Source of the DNA: Microvirga pakistanensis
GTDB lineage: Bacteria > Pseudomonadota > Alphaproteobacteria > Rhizobiales > Beijerinckiaceae
Length of the DNA stretch: 64,000 nt
Reading direction: 5' to 3'
Assembly (NCBI RefSeq): GCF_004458765.1
Contig: NZ_SPJX01000410.1
Coordinates: 62,001 to 126,000 of the forward strand
Of the stretch, positions 1 to 8,251 are shown piece by piece (position 1 is the stretch's first letter; each line of letters opens with the position of its first letter). The position numbers were made by a program, and so were the translations under genes. The notes below the pieces were generated by a model that was given only the letters and a program-made list of their open reading frames with translations, did no database searches and was not told where the DNA came from.

Positions 1-526
1 TGAGATCGCGAACCGCTTGAGGAATTCCAGCGTTCATCGCCGTGGTGCCGATGAACCAGTCATCGGTCGAGAAGAAGGGATGATCCCCGCAGCAGGCGAT
101 CAGGTCCCGCCCGGTATAGGCCCGCGCCAACCGCATGGCGCCGGAGGTCGCATCGGAACCGTCCTTGCAGAACTTCACCATTTCGGCGCCTTCGATCAGG
201 CTCAGAAACTGGTCCGCGCACTGCACCTCCACGGGAGAGGGGCGGGTGAAGTTGCAGCCGCGGGACAGCTCGCGCTGCACGGCCTCGATGACGGGCGGAT
301 ACGCGTGACCGAGCCCGACGGCCCGGTTGCCCATGCCGTACTCGATGTACTCGCGATCATCCAGATCCCAAACGCGACATCCAAGTCCCCGGGCAATGAA
401 GCCGGGCGCCGAGATCGGATATTGATCGTCGCCCTTGGCATAGGTGTGGCAGCCGCCCGGGATCAGATGATGGGCCAGAGTTTTCATGTGTTCGAACGCC
501 GGCGATCGAGTGTTTCTTGCATCCAT
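1..526 (-). CDS. Class III aminotransferase, glutamate-1-semialdehyde aminomutase-like (partial)
   Basis: The C-terminal part runs off the left edge, so only about 175 N-terminal residues are visible. They match the PLP-dependent class III aminotransferase/glutamate-1-semialdehyde 2,1-aminomutase fold: an early IPGGCHTYAKG segment, a VWDLDDREYIEYGMGNRAVG substrate-pocket stretch, and a VKFCKDGSDATSGAMRLAR segment typical of the phosphate-binding region. The PLP lysine lies outside the window. The start is the ATG at 526; a second in-frame ATG 13 codons later (487) is possible. It is divergent from the first glycosyltransferase. Enzymes of this type in polysaccharide loci often make or modify sugar or amino-acid substituents rather than heme precursors, so a role in polysaccharide decoration is inferred from context only. 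Confidence 0.8.
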   Translation of the reverse strand, partial: MDARNTRSPAFEHMKTLAHHLIPGGCHTYAKGDDQYPISAPGFIARGLGCRVWDLDDREYIEYGMGNRAVGLGHAYPPVIEAVQRELSRGCNFTRPSPVEVQCADQFLSLIEGAEMVKFCKDGSDATSGAMRLARAYTGRDLIACCGDHPFFSTDDWFIGTTAMNAGIPQAVRDL

Positions 527-842
527 GCGAAGCTCCGGCGAATACGGTCTAAGAAGCGGTTTCCGACAAGGCTGAATCCGGGCGATTCCGGGAATTCGCT
601 TGCCATTGACGACCGTACCGCGCGGCATCGCGTTGGGCAGTGCTGGAATTCGGATGATCACCCTCCGGAGGAGGGACTAGCCGGAGGGAGAGGGAGAAGG
701 ATGACGGGTGTGGGCTCGGGAGGGGCCCGCCTGCTCTTGGCTACCCTGTCTACTCCCATTGCGAACCTAGTCCCGCGGACGATGCGTCTGGAGAATGCAT
801 CTCGACGCAGCTTGCCATCCATTCTCCAGCCTGGGCGCGGCC
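527..842. other. Intergenic region between divergent aminotransferase and glycosyltransferase genes
   Basis: This 316-base stretch separates two divergent genes and must hold both promoters. The only structure I see is the perfect palindrome CCTCCGGAGG at 662-671. It lies inside TCACCCTCCGGAGGA (658-672), which loosely resembles the palindromes at 10717-10731 and 11938-11952 read in gene orientation (TCACC, then a GG half) and sits at a similar distance from the start codon. No convincing ORF is seen here. Confidence 0.4.
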
Positions 843-2102
843 ATGAAGGTCATTTTCGTAAACCGGTATTTCTATCCCGACGAATCGGCGACCAGCCGGA
901 TGGCGACGAGCCTGGTGGAAGGGCTCTCCCGGTTGGGCCACGAACACGTCCATGTCATCACCGGCCGCGTCCGCCACGACGATACGAGCAAGACGCTCCC
1001 GAAACGGGAGCGCATCGGAGGTGTCATGGTCCACCGGGTGTGGACGACACGGTTCGGGAGAGCCGGCCTGATCGGTCGCGCCTTCGATTACCTCACGTTT
1101 CACCTGGCTCTGGTGTGGCAGCTCTTCCGCCTTGCCCGTCGCGGCGACATCTGCGTCGTCTGCACCGATCCGCCTCTCCTGTCGGTGAGCGTCCTGCTGC
1201 CGACGCTGATCATGGGGGCAAGACGGGTGAACTGGGTCATGGACCTGTTTCCCGAAGTCGCCATCGACCTCGGCCTCCTGCGCAAGAACAGCATCAAGTC
1301 CCGGCTCGCCCTTTGGATCCGGGACCTGTCGTTCGAATGGGCCGACATGAACATCGCGCTGACCGGAAAAATGGCCGAGTATCTCGCGGCGAGGGGCATT
1401 CCGTCGCACAAGCGGAGAATCATTCATCACTGGTCCGACGGGACGGCGATCAGGCCGCTCCCGTCCCAGGAGAGCAGCCTGCGCCGGGAATGGGGATTGC
1501 AGGGGAAGCTCGTCGTCGGGTATTCCGGCAATATGGGCCGGGCCCATGAATTCGCGACCGTGCTCGACGCCGCGCGGCGCCTGTCCCACCGTCGGGACAT
1601 CGTCTTTCTCTTCGTGGGCGGCGGCTATCATCAGAAATGGATCGAAGGCGAGGTCGAGCGCCTGGGATTGCGGAACGTCCTCATGAAGCCGCTCCAGCCG
1701 CGCGAGAGGTTGTGCGACAGCCTCGCGGCATCGGACATCCATCTCGTGTCGCTTCTGCCGGACATGGAGCCCTACATCATTCCCAGCAAGTTCTACGGCA
1801 TCGCGGCGGCGGGACGCCCGACGCTCTTCGTCGGGGACAAGGATGGCGAGATCGCCCGGACCGTGGCGCGGGCAGGCTGCGGCGCCGCGGTGGAGATCGG
1901 AGACGGGGAGGGCCTCAAGCGAGAGATCCTCGGGATGGCAGCCTCCGAACCCCTGAGGCACGCGATGGGGTCGCGCGCGCGCTCGCTGTTCGAGGCGGAA
2001 TTCAGCGAGGCCCGCGGCCTCGCCGACTGGTCCAGGCTGCTGAACGACTTGAATGTGCTCCCGGCGGAGTTGCCCGTGTCGTCTTCGGGACAGGAGATTT
2101 GA
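843..2102 (+). CDS. Glycosyltransferase family 4 (WcaI/WbuB-like)
   Basis: Predicted GT-B glycosyltransferase of 419 residues, acting at the cytoplasmic membrane in exopolysaccharide repeat-unit assembly. The N-terminus (MKVIFVNRYFYPDESATSRM) and the C-terminal nucleotide-sugar domain (GYSGNMGRAHEF, then FVGGG, then PYIIPSKFYGIAAAGRPTLF) are typical of WcaI/WbuB-type GT4 enzymes. The start at 843 was chosen because homologues begin MKVIFVNRYFYP; an upstream in-frame ATG at 795 would add 16 atypical residues. It is followed after only 2 bases by the next glycosyltransferase, so the two are almost certainly co-transcribed. The transferred sugar cannot be read from the sequence. Confidence 0.88.
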   Translation: MKVIFVNRYFYPDESATSRMATSLVEGLSRLGHEHVHVITGRVRHDDTSKTLPKRERIGGVMVHRVWTTRFGRAGLIGRAFDYLTFHLALVWQLFRLARRGDICVVCTDPPLLSVSVLLPTLIMGARRVNWVMDLFPEVAIDLGLLRKNSIKSRLALWIRDLSFEWADMNIALTGKMAEYLAARGIPSHKRRIIHHWSDGTAIRPLPSQESSLRREWGLQGKLVVGYSGNMGRAHEFATVLDAARRLSHRRDIVFLFVGGGYHQKWIEGEVERLGLRNVLMKPLQPRERLCDSLAASDIHLVSLLPDMEPYIIPSKFYGIAAAGRPTLFVGDKDGEIARTVARAGCGAAVEIGDGEGLKREILGMAASEPLRHAMGSRARSLFEAEFSEARGLADWSRLLNDLNVLPAELPVSSSGQEI

Positions 2103-2104
2103 CC

Positions 2105-3340
2105 ATGAGACCCAAGGTCGTCGTCAGCCAGCTGGGCGCCCGGATGCACTACGCCGTCCCGCGCATTCTCCAGGCTCACGGGCAGCTGGAGCGTCTCTAT
2201 ACGGATATCTGCGGCTCCAAGGGCTGGCCGAGAATGTTCGGCGCGATCCCGTCGAGCATGCGCCCCCACGCCCTGAGAAGGCTCGTGGGACGGGTTCCTT
2301 ATGGCGTCCCGCCCGAGCGGATCACGACGTTTCCTCGCTTTGGAATCGAGTGCGCCGTGCGGCGAGCCAGGGCGAGGACTTTGACGGAGCGCACGGCCGT
2401 GGAGATCTGGTCCGGCCGGGTCCTGTCCGACCTCGTCGCCCGCAGCGGCTTCGGAAGCGCGCAGGCGGTCTTCGGCTATAGCGGCGAATGCCTGGGATTG
2501 CTGGAGGCCGCGCGAGCCGCGGGCCTGCGGACGATCGTCGAGCAGACGAACGCCCCGCGCGGCATCGTGAGCGAATTCTTCGACCAGGAGCAGGAGCGCT
2601 TTCCGGAATGGGAGGAGCGCGTCGGACGCAGCGCCAGCATCGCCGAGTACAACGCCCTGGAGGCCGCCGAGTGGAACGCGGCCGACGTCGTTCTCTGCGG
2701 CTCGAACTTCGTGCGCCAGAGCATCGCCCGCCAGGGCGGGCCCGTAGAACGGTGCGTCGTGGTTCCCTACGGCGTCGGGCCACGGTTCACCCTGGCCCCC
2801 AAGAAGCGCCGAGACGGACCCTTGCGCGTCCTGACGATCGGGGAGGTGGGGCTGCGCAAGGGATCTCCGTATGTCATGCAGGCCGCACGCCTGACCAGGG
2901 GCATCGCGGAGTTCCGGATGGTGGGCCTCTGCAGTCTCAGCCCCCAGATCCAGACGCTGGTCTCGTCGGTCGTCGACCTGAGAGGAGCCGTGCCCCGGTC
3001 CGAGATCCTCGAGCATTATCAATGGGCCGACGTCTTCCTGCTGCCTTCGATCTGCGAGGGATCCGCGACCGTCGTGTATGAGGCGCTCGCCGCCAGCCTG
3101 CCGGTGATCACGACGCCGAATACCGGCACGGTCGTGCGGCACGGCGTCGACGGCTATGTCGTCCCGATCCGCGATGCGGAGGCGATCGCGCATGCCATTC
3201 ATCTCCTGGCGCACGACGAGGAACTGCGAATCGCCATGGCGGCGAATGCGGGGGCTCAGGCCCGAAACTACGATCTCGAGAATTACGGACGCCGCCTCAC
3301 GGACGCCATCAGCCCGGAGGCAGACTATGCCTCCGTATGA
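2105..3340 (+). CDS. Glycosyltransferase family 4
   Basis: A 411-residue GT4-type transferase. The C-terminal donor-binding domain carries the EX7E motif (ICEGSATVVYEALAASLPVI), preceded by a VLTIGEVGLRKG segment typical of the second Rossmann domain. It starts 2 bases after the preceding stop codon and its 3' end overlaps the next gene by 14 bases, giving a compact three-gene glycosyltransferase operon. The N-terminal acceptor domain (MRPKVVVSQLGARMHYAVPR) does not identify the acceptor. It probably adds one sugar to the lipid-linked repeat unit of the polysaccharide; this is inference from family and context. Confidence 0.87.
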   Translation: MRPKVVVSQLGARMHYAVPRILQAHGQLERLYTDICGSKGWPRMFGAIPSSMRPHALRRLVGRVPYGVPPERITTFPRFGIECAVRRARARTLTERTAVEIWSGRVLSDLVARSGFGSAQAVFGYSGECLGLLEAARAAGLRTIVEQTNAPRGIVSEFFDQEQERFPEWEERVGRSASIAEYNALEAAEWNAADVVLCGSNFVRQSIARQGGPVERCVVVPYGVGPRFTLAPKKRRDGPLRVLTIGEVGLRKGSPYVMQAARLTRGIAEFRMVGLCSLSPQIQTLVSSVVDLRGAVPRSEILEHYQWADVFLLPSICEGSATVVYEALAASLPVITTPNTGTVVRHGVDGYVVPIRDAEAIAHAIHLLAHDEELRIAMAANAGAQARNYDLENYGRRLTDAISPEADYASV

Positions 3341-4586
3341 AGCCATGGCTGAAACCGCGCCGGGACGGCCCCGCCCGGAACAGGGTCCAGGCCGGGGGCC
3401 CGTGAAGGTCGGGATGCTCATCGGATCCCTCGCGCCCAGGAGCGGCGGCCCGGCCGTGGTGGTGAAATCCTTGAGCCGCAGACTGCGTCAGCCGTCCCGA
3501 CTGGATCTCGAAATCTTCAGTCTTCAGGAGCCCGGCAGTCCCGCCCTGCAGGACTGGCCGGATGGCGTCCCGTTGAGTCTGACCGAGGTGCAGGGGCCCC
3601 GAGTCTTCGGCTATTCGCCGATGCTTCCGCGCCTCTTGGAGCACGGAGCCTTCGATCTGCTCCATGTGCACGGGCTCTGGATGTATCAATCCATCGCGGC
3701 TCTGACATGGGCGAGACGGGGAGGGGCTCCCTATGTCGTGAGTCCGCATGGCATGCTCGATCCATGGGCGCTGCGGAACAGCCGCTGGAAGAAAAGGATC
3801 GCGGAGCGCCTGTTCGAGACGGCTCACCTGAGGCATGCCTCCTGTCTCCACGCCCTGTGCCGGCAGGAGCTCGAAGCCATCCGCGCCTATGGGCTGCGCA
3901 ACCCCGTCTGCGTGATTCCGAACGGCGTCGAGCCGGCGGTCCGTGGCGTTCGAGACCCGCAATGGCGGTCGGCCCTGCCCCGGAATGCCAAGATCCTGCT
4001 GTTCTTCGGGCGGCTCCACCCGAAGAAGGGCCTGAACAATCTGATCGATGCCTGGTGGAAAGCGCTGAACGCCGGAACCCCCCACGGCAAGACCTGGCAC
4101 CTGGTCGTCGCGGGCATGGGATCGGAGGCTTATCGGCGCGAGCTGATCGAACTGGTCGAGAGCCGGGGCTTGAAGGACCGGGTTCATCTCGTCGGGCCGC
4201 AATATGGCGAGGACAAGAGCGCGACCTTGCAGGCCGCCGACGCCTTCATCCTCCCCTCGGTGAGCGAAGGGCAGCCGATGGCCGTCCTTGAGGCCTGGGC
4301 GTATTCGCTCCCGGCCCTGATCACGCCCGCCTGCAATCTGCAGGAGGGATTCGAGCAGGGAGCCGCCCTTCGCATCGGGACAGATGTCGAGAGCATTGCC
4401 GACAGTCTCGCGCAGCTCTTCGGTTTGTCGCCGGAGGCGCTGCTGCGGATCGGCGATGCGGGCGCCCGCCTTGCGGCCGACACGTTCAACTGGCACCGCA
4501 TCGCGGATCGGTTCGAAGAGGTTTACCGCTGGCTTCTCGGGCAGGCCGATCGGCCCGACTGCGTCGATCTCTGCACGATGCGCTAG
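3327..4586 (+). CDS. Glycosyltransferase family 4
   Basis: A 419-residue GT4-type transferase. Visible landmarks are the HGLWMYQ and VSPHGMLDPWAL segments in the N-terminal domain, IPNGVE in the linker, LFFGRLHPKKGLNNLI starting the C-terminal Rossmann fold, and the EX7E motif in SEGQPMAVLEAWAYSLPAL. The start ATG at 3327 has a GGAGG Shine-Dalgarno at 3316-3320 with 6-base spacing inside the end of the preceding gene. This supports translational coupling and decides the start over later candidates (3345). The PHGMLDPWAL signature is shared with transferases of O-antigen and exopolysaccharide loci. Third and last gene of the + strand glycosyltransferase operon. Confidence 0.88.
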   Translation: MPPYEAMAETAPGRPRPEQGPGRGPVKVGMLIGSLAPRSGGPAVVVKSLSRRLRQPSRLDLEIFSLQEPGSPALQDWPDGVPLSLTEVQGPRVFGYSPMLPRLLEHGAFDLLHVHGLWMYQSIAALTWARRGGAPYVVSPHGMLDPWALRNSRWKKRIAERLFETAHLRHASCLHALCRQELEAIRAYGLRNPVCVIPNGVEPAVRGVRDPQWRSALPRNAKILLFFGRLHPKKGLNNLIDAWWKALNAGTPHGKTWHLVVAGMGSEAYRRELIELVESRGLKDRVHLVGPQYGEDKSATLQAADAFILPSVSEGQPMAVLEAWAYSLPALITPACNLQEGFEQGAALRIGTDVESIADSLAQLFGLSPEALLRIGDAGARLAADTFNWHRIADRFEEVYRWLLGQADRPDCVDLCTMR

Positions 4587-4643
4587 AGCATCCGACGTGA
4601 AAAGCGAGCCTACACTTTTGACAGTGACTCAGTTTGAGGTTTG

Positions 4644-4758
4644 GTGTCATCCCCTTCCCGGCTGCGCCAGCAGCCGGGAAGGGGATCCACTCCCATGCGT
4701 TGAGCCATGGATTTTCTTCTCCTGCGAGGGCCTCGCCCTCTTCGGCCGGGAATGACAC
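4644..4758. repeat. Palindromic intergenic repeat element (REP/MITE-like)
   Basis: A 115-base element lies between two convergent genes. Its ends are inverted repeats (GTGTCAT at 4644-4650 against ATGACAC at 4752-4758, continuing into CCC/GGG). Inside are a hairpin with 16-bp perfect arms (4649-4664 and 4671-4686, 6-base loop) and a second hairpin GAGGGC-CTC-GCCCTC (4726-4740). Compound palindromes of this kind are commonly dispersed between genes in Rhizobiales genomes. It may also act as a two-way terminator or mRNA stabiliser. Multi-copy status cannot be seen in one window. Confidence 0.6.
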
Positions 4759-4815
4759 GCGGTTGCGAAGCTCAGCGATGCAACCGAGCCTCCGCCCACG
4801 ATTGCGTTCGATTCT

Positions 4816-6093
4816 TCAGGCTGCATAACCGCGCTCGGAACCGGGCATCGCCTCGACCGTTCTCGGCACCCGCACACGCGCCAGGAAGAGAAGCGGGATC
4901 AGGATGACGGCCATCTGGAACCAGGCCGAGAAGACCCACTGCGTGTAGTGCGTGATCGACGTCATCGCAGGCGTGATGCTCAGAATGTAGATGATCTGCG
5001 GCAGGGCGAAGCCTTCCAGGGCCGTGTGGTAGAGCCGGCTCAGAAGATAGGCGATCAGGAAGAGCTTGAGCGCGCCGAGATAACCGAAGGATGCGAATGT
5101 ATCCGCCATGGCCGTCTCGGTCGTGCCGAGATCGGGCGTGTAGAAGCGGTCGATCTGCTCGGGCAACGGGACGTAGAGCTCCTCCTTCACCTTCGCTCCG
5201 ACGAGTTGCGCCGGCACGAACGTGTAGACCAGGGCATTCCAGTGGGTGAGGCCGAAATCGAAGGCCTGATTCTCATGGATGAAGTGAATGCGCAGGGCGG
5301 CGTTGCGCATCTCCGGGCCGCCCTTGTCGAGGAGCGCTCCGAAATTCCCGAGAACGTCGATCTGCGAGACCGACGACCAGTCGACACCGTTCGACCCCCG
5401 CGAATGTTCCCGGTACACCTCGACGCTCGTGAGCGCCACGCCCGCCAGCAAGGCCGCCGACAGGAACAGGACCCTCGGCACGACGATGCGTCGCTGGAAG
5501 AAGGCCGCGAGGAGAAAGGCCAGGGCGAATTCGGTCAGCTCGCCACGCTTGCCCGTCGCGAGGATCCGATCGAACAGAAAGATCGAATCGACGGCGATGA
5601 TCGCGAGAGCCGGCAGCGAGATTCTGCTGGCGCAGCAAAGAACCGCGATCACGAAGCCATAGATCATCATGCGCGCGAAGAACAGATAGATCGTCAGGAT
5701 GCCGCTCGGCATCGTCGTGGTGCGGATCTCCTCCGGGAGCCGGCTGATCTTGAAGAAGAAGAAAGCGCCGAACGCGGACAGGCCGCCGGCGATCCAGAGA
5801 AGATGTCTCTCGCTCAGGTGCCACCTGAAGGATCGCTGGAACGGCCGGCGGCCGGCGAGCCAGCCTAGTCCGCACATGGCTGCGCAGAGGATCGTCACGA
5901 TCAGCATTCGCGGGACGGACCCGTCGGGCAGGAAGCGGTCGTCGAGGATGCCGGGGAGCTGCGGTCCCACGAATCCCAGGAACGTCGCCCCTGCGAGGAA
6001 CGGATACTCGTAAATCCCGCCGCGCCGGAAGAGGCCGTGGGCAAGACAGGCGAAGCAGACCACGAGAAAGATGGAAAAGAGCAGCCAATCCAT
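4816..6093 (-). CDS. Polytopic membrane protein, O-antigen/EPS polymerase-like (Wzy-type)
   Basis: A 425-residue protein made mostly of hydrophobic helices (roughly 10-12), starting MDWLLFSIFLVVCFACLAHG. A soluble loop follows the middle helices (EVYREHSRGSNGVDWSSVSQ onward). It then has a conserved-looking segment near YTFVPAQLVGAK and PDLGTTETAMADTFASFGYLG, which resembles the catalytic periplasmic loop of oligosaccharide-repeat polymerases (compare GTxETxxxxxFxxxGxxG patterns). It probably joins repeat units in the periplasm. It is the last gene of the minus-strand operon, 3 bases after the YdcF-type gene. Polymerase function is inferred from topology, the loop motif and the gene cluster; primary sequence conservation in this family is weak. 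Confidence 0.7.
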   Translation of the reverse strand: MDWLLFSIFLVVCFACLAHGLFRRGGIYEYPFLAGATFLGFVGPQLPGILDDRFLPDGSVPRMLIVTILCAAMCGLGWLAGRRPFQRSFRWHLSERHLLWIAGGLSAFGAFFFFKISRLPEEIRTTTMPSGILTIYLFFARMMIYGFVIAVLCCASRISLPALAIIAVDSIFLFDRILATGKRGELTEFALAFLLAAFFQRRIVVPRVLFLSAALLAGVALTSVEVYREHSRGSNGVDWSSVSQIDVLGNFGALLDKGGPEMRNAALRIHFIHENQAFDFGLTHWNALVYTFVPAQLVGAKVKEELYVPLPEQIDRFYTPDLGTTETAMADTFASFGYLGALKLFLIAYLLSRLYHTALEGFALPQIIYILSITPAMTSITHYTQWVFSAWFQMAVILIPLLFLARVRVPRTVEAMPGSERGYAA

Positions 6094-6096
6094 GCC

Positions 6097-6804
6097 TTAC
6101 CCCTGCCATGCGCTTGCGTCGGCGTCACGCCGCGAGGCGGCTTGCCGGCTCTGGCGAGAACCCGCTTGCTCGCGAGCGAGAGCCGGCAGCGGGTCAAGAT
6201 GGTACTTCAAGACGTAGCCGGCGATCTTGAAATATTCCAGGACGACGGCCCAGCCGTCTCGGCTCGCCGCCATGTCGACCAGCGTGGAGCAGGGTGGCGT
6301 TCCCACCGGGAGCCATTCGATGTCCGGCGAGACGGATTGGAAGCTCGCGAGAGAGCGCCGCGTGTGAAACCAGCTCGTGACGAGAAGGGCCGAGCCGATT
6401 CGATCCCGCGCCAGAAGCGGCGCGGAGAAAAGGGCGTTCTCCCAGGTGCTGCCCGATTGGCATTCGACCTCGATCGCCGATGCCGGCACCCCTCCATTGA
6501 TCATGGCAAGCGCGATGTGCAGACAATCCCCGTCCCCGGCGACCAGGACGTAGGGCGCGAGGCCTTGCTTGTACAACTGCGTCGCTCTTTCCGCCCGTCG
6601 TGGGCCGTCGCCTCCGAGCACGACGATCGCATCGACGGGCTTCGGAGCAGCCTCCATCCAGAGGAGCGGCCCGGCGAGGAGAAGCAGAGCGCCATAGGCG
6701 AGCGCTCCCAGCAGCACCAGAAGCGGAGGACCCACGAGCAGCCACGCCCAGGAGAGTGGCCTCCTGTCCGCCGAAGACGGCCCGTTGTCGGCGCGAAGGT
6801 CCAT
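6097..6804 (-). CDS. YdcF/ElyC/SanA-type membrane protein (DUF218)
   Basis: A 235-residue protein with one N-terminal transmembrane stretch (LSWAWLLVGPPLLVLLGALAYGALLLLAG), then a periplasmic DUF218 domain. The domain landmarks are DAIVVLGGDGPRRAERATQLY, YVLVAGDGD, the STWENA segment and LLVTSWFHTRRS, the usual order in YdcF/SanA/ElyC proteins. The start ATG at 6804 shares one base with the stop of the upstream GT2 gene (TGATG). ORF extension upstream would overlap that gene by 100 bases, so it was rejected. Family members influence envelope polysaccharide or undecaprenyl carrier metabolism. The precise reaction is not known from the sequence. Confidence 0.82.
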   Translation of the reverse strand: MDLRADNGPSSADRRPLSWAWLLVGPPLLVLLGALAYGALLLLAGPLLWMEAAPKPVDAIVVLGGDGPRRAERATQLYKQGLAPYVLVAGDGDCLHIALAMINGGVPASAIEVECQSGSTWENALFSAPLLARDRIGSALLVTSWFHTRRSLASFQSVSPDIEWLPVGTPPCSTLVDMAASRDGWAVVLEYFKIAGYVLKYHLDPLPALAREQAGSRQSRQAASRRDADASAWQG

Positions 6805-7634
6805 CACACCGAAAGCCCCTTTTCGCGGCGGCGGATCTCCGCGATCTTGAACACGATCATGCTCTCGTAGGTCGTCAGCAGGCGGCAATAGACGTAGCCC
6901 GCCCATCCGTCGAGAATGCCGAGGCGGAAGAAGTACATGTAGAGGAACCGGAGCATCGGCCTGAAAGGCAGGCGGAACGAAAGCTCCTTCATGCCGCGTC
7001 GCCTGATCTCCGGCTTCAGGCTGATCAGATCCTTCCAGTCGAAGCCGTCACGCAGACCCTTGAGCGACTCTCGCGCCTCGTGCCAGGAGTAGCGGTTGTG
7101 CTTCTCGTACCAAGCCGTCAGGCCCTTGTTGAACGTGTAATGCAGAAAATGGCTCCTCAGGCGCCCCTCAGGGCCGTCGATCACACACCGTGAGTTGATC
7201 TCCCGCACGAAATGCGCCTTCTCCGGGCGGACCAGGCGCACCACCCAGGTGGGATAGAGGCTGCTGTTCCTGATCCAACGCCCCATGAACATCACCTTGA
7301 AGCGCACCCGGAACGCGGCCTCGGGACGATCCGGGGCCGCCGCGATGGCGAGCATCTCGTCGCGCAGCTCGGGCGTCGTGATCTCGTCCGCATCGGGGAT
7401 GTAGACCCACGGGTGCTTGAAGGGGATTTCCTTGAGGCCGTAGGTATGCTGGCTGTCCTCGTTGTCGTAGACGCGCTGATACACCCTCGCGCCGGCGGCC
7501 TTGGCGATCTCCACCGTGCGGTCCGTGCTGAAGGAGTCGAGGACGACGATATCGTCGCTCCAGGAGACCGATTCGAGACATTCGGGCAGGATGTTTTCTT
7601 CGTTGTAGGTGAGAATGAGAACCGAGATGCTCAT
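6804..7634 (-). CDS. Glycosyltransferase family 2
   Basis: A 276-residue GT-A transferase. It has the N-terminal SVLILTYNEENILPECLESV nucleotide-binding start, the VVLDSFSTDRTVEIA segment and the metal-binding acidic motif IPDADEI, followed by an HFVREINSR acceptor-side region. The C-terminal part (LRFLYMYFFRLGILDGWAGY) is amphipathic to hydrophobic and probably contacts the membrane, as in the WaaE/KdtX-like branch of GT2. It lies 11 bases downstream of the acetyltransferase gene and overlaps the YdcF-type gene by one base. A role in adding a sugar to the polysaccharide repeat or lipid carrier is inferred. Confidence 0.88.
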   Translation of the reverse strand: MSISVLILTYNEENILPECLESVSWSDDIVVLDSFSTDRTVEIAKAAGARVYQRVYDNEDSQHTYGLKEIPFKHPWVYIPDADEITTPELRDEMLAIAAAPDRPEAAFRVRFKVMFMGRWIRNSSLYPTWVVRLVRPEKAHFVREINSRCVIDGPEGRLRSHFLHYTFNKGLTAWYEKHNRYSWHEARESLKGLRDGFDWKDLISLKPEIRRRGMKELSFRLPFRPMLRFLYMYFFRLGILDGWAGYVYCRLLTTYESMIVFKIAEIRRREKGLSV

Positions 7635-7645
7635 GAGTGGGCCCG

Positions 7646-8251
7646 CTATCGTTCAGATGGGTCGGAAGCAAGGGTGCGTGTGCGAACGAGCCTCGCCGGG
7701 TTTCCGGCCATGACGCTCCAAGGCGCGACATCCTTCATGACCGTCGAGCGGGCGCCGATGATCGATCCCGGTCCGACAGTGACGCCTGGGCCCACGAAGG
7801 CATCCGCGGCCACCCAGGCGCGTTCGCCGATCGTGATCGCAGCCGTCGTCAGGGGAAGGTGCAGATAGCGGATGTCGTGGCTCGCGGTGCAAAGAAAGCT
7901 GTATTGGCTGACGACCGAGAACGCGCCGAGTTTGACCTTGTCGACGCAATAACAGTCCACATGCGCGGACAGGCAGCTCTCATATCCCATCTCCAGGTTC
8001 CATGGAGCCCAGATCTTCGCGGATGCGTGAACCTTCGCGCTCGGGTCGATGCGCGCACCGAAAAGACGCAGAAGAAATCTCCGCCAGCCGTGCATGATCT
8101 TCGGGCTGGGCCGGAAAAGAACGAGCCACACCACCCCCCACGCGGCCCGCGCGGCACGGTTCGCGAGACTATGCGGGCTGGCAGGATAGCCCTCAGCGCG
8201 TTCGGCGCCCGTCGGCGCCAGGATCTCGGAGGAAGTCATGGGGACTCTCAT
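7646..8251 (-). CDS. Hexapeptide-repeat acetyltransferase (WcaF/maltose O-acetyltransferase type)
   Basis: A 201-residue left-handed beta-helix acyltransferase. The isoleucine-patch hexapeptides are seen in ARIDPSAKVHASAKIWAP, then ITIGERAWVAADAFVGPGVT and VGPGSIIGARSTVMKDV, ending with the family-typical MAGNPARLVR. The catalytic histidine is probably in CTASHDIRY. The N-terminal portion is hydrophobic (AARAAWGVVWLVLF) and may dock at the membrane. The ATG at 8251 forms an ATGA overlap with the stop of the preceding GT4 gene. It probably O-acetylates a sugar of the exopolysaccharide repeat, as WcaF does for colanic acid; the substrate is inferred. Confidence 0.88.
   Translation of the reverse strand: MRVPMTSSEILAPTGAERAEGYPASPHSLANRAARAAWGVVWLVLFRPSPKIMHGWRRFLLRLFGARIDPSAKVHASAKIWAPWNLEMGYESCLSAHVDCYCVDKVKLGAFSVVSQYSFLCTASHDIRYLHLPLTTAAITIGERAWVAADAFVGPGVTVGPGSIIGARSTVMKDVAPWSVMAGNPARLVRTRTLASDPSER

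Noticed and set aside
1637..2104. Upstream extension of the second glycosyltransferase frame
   Set aside because: It lies within the first glycosyltransferase gene; the ATG at 2105 fits the family and operon spacing.
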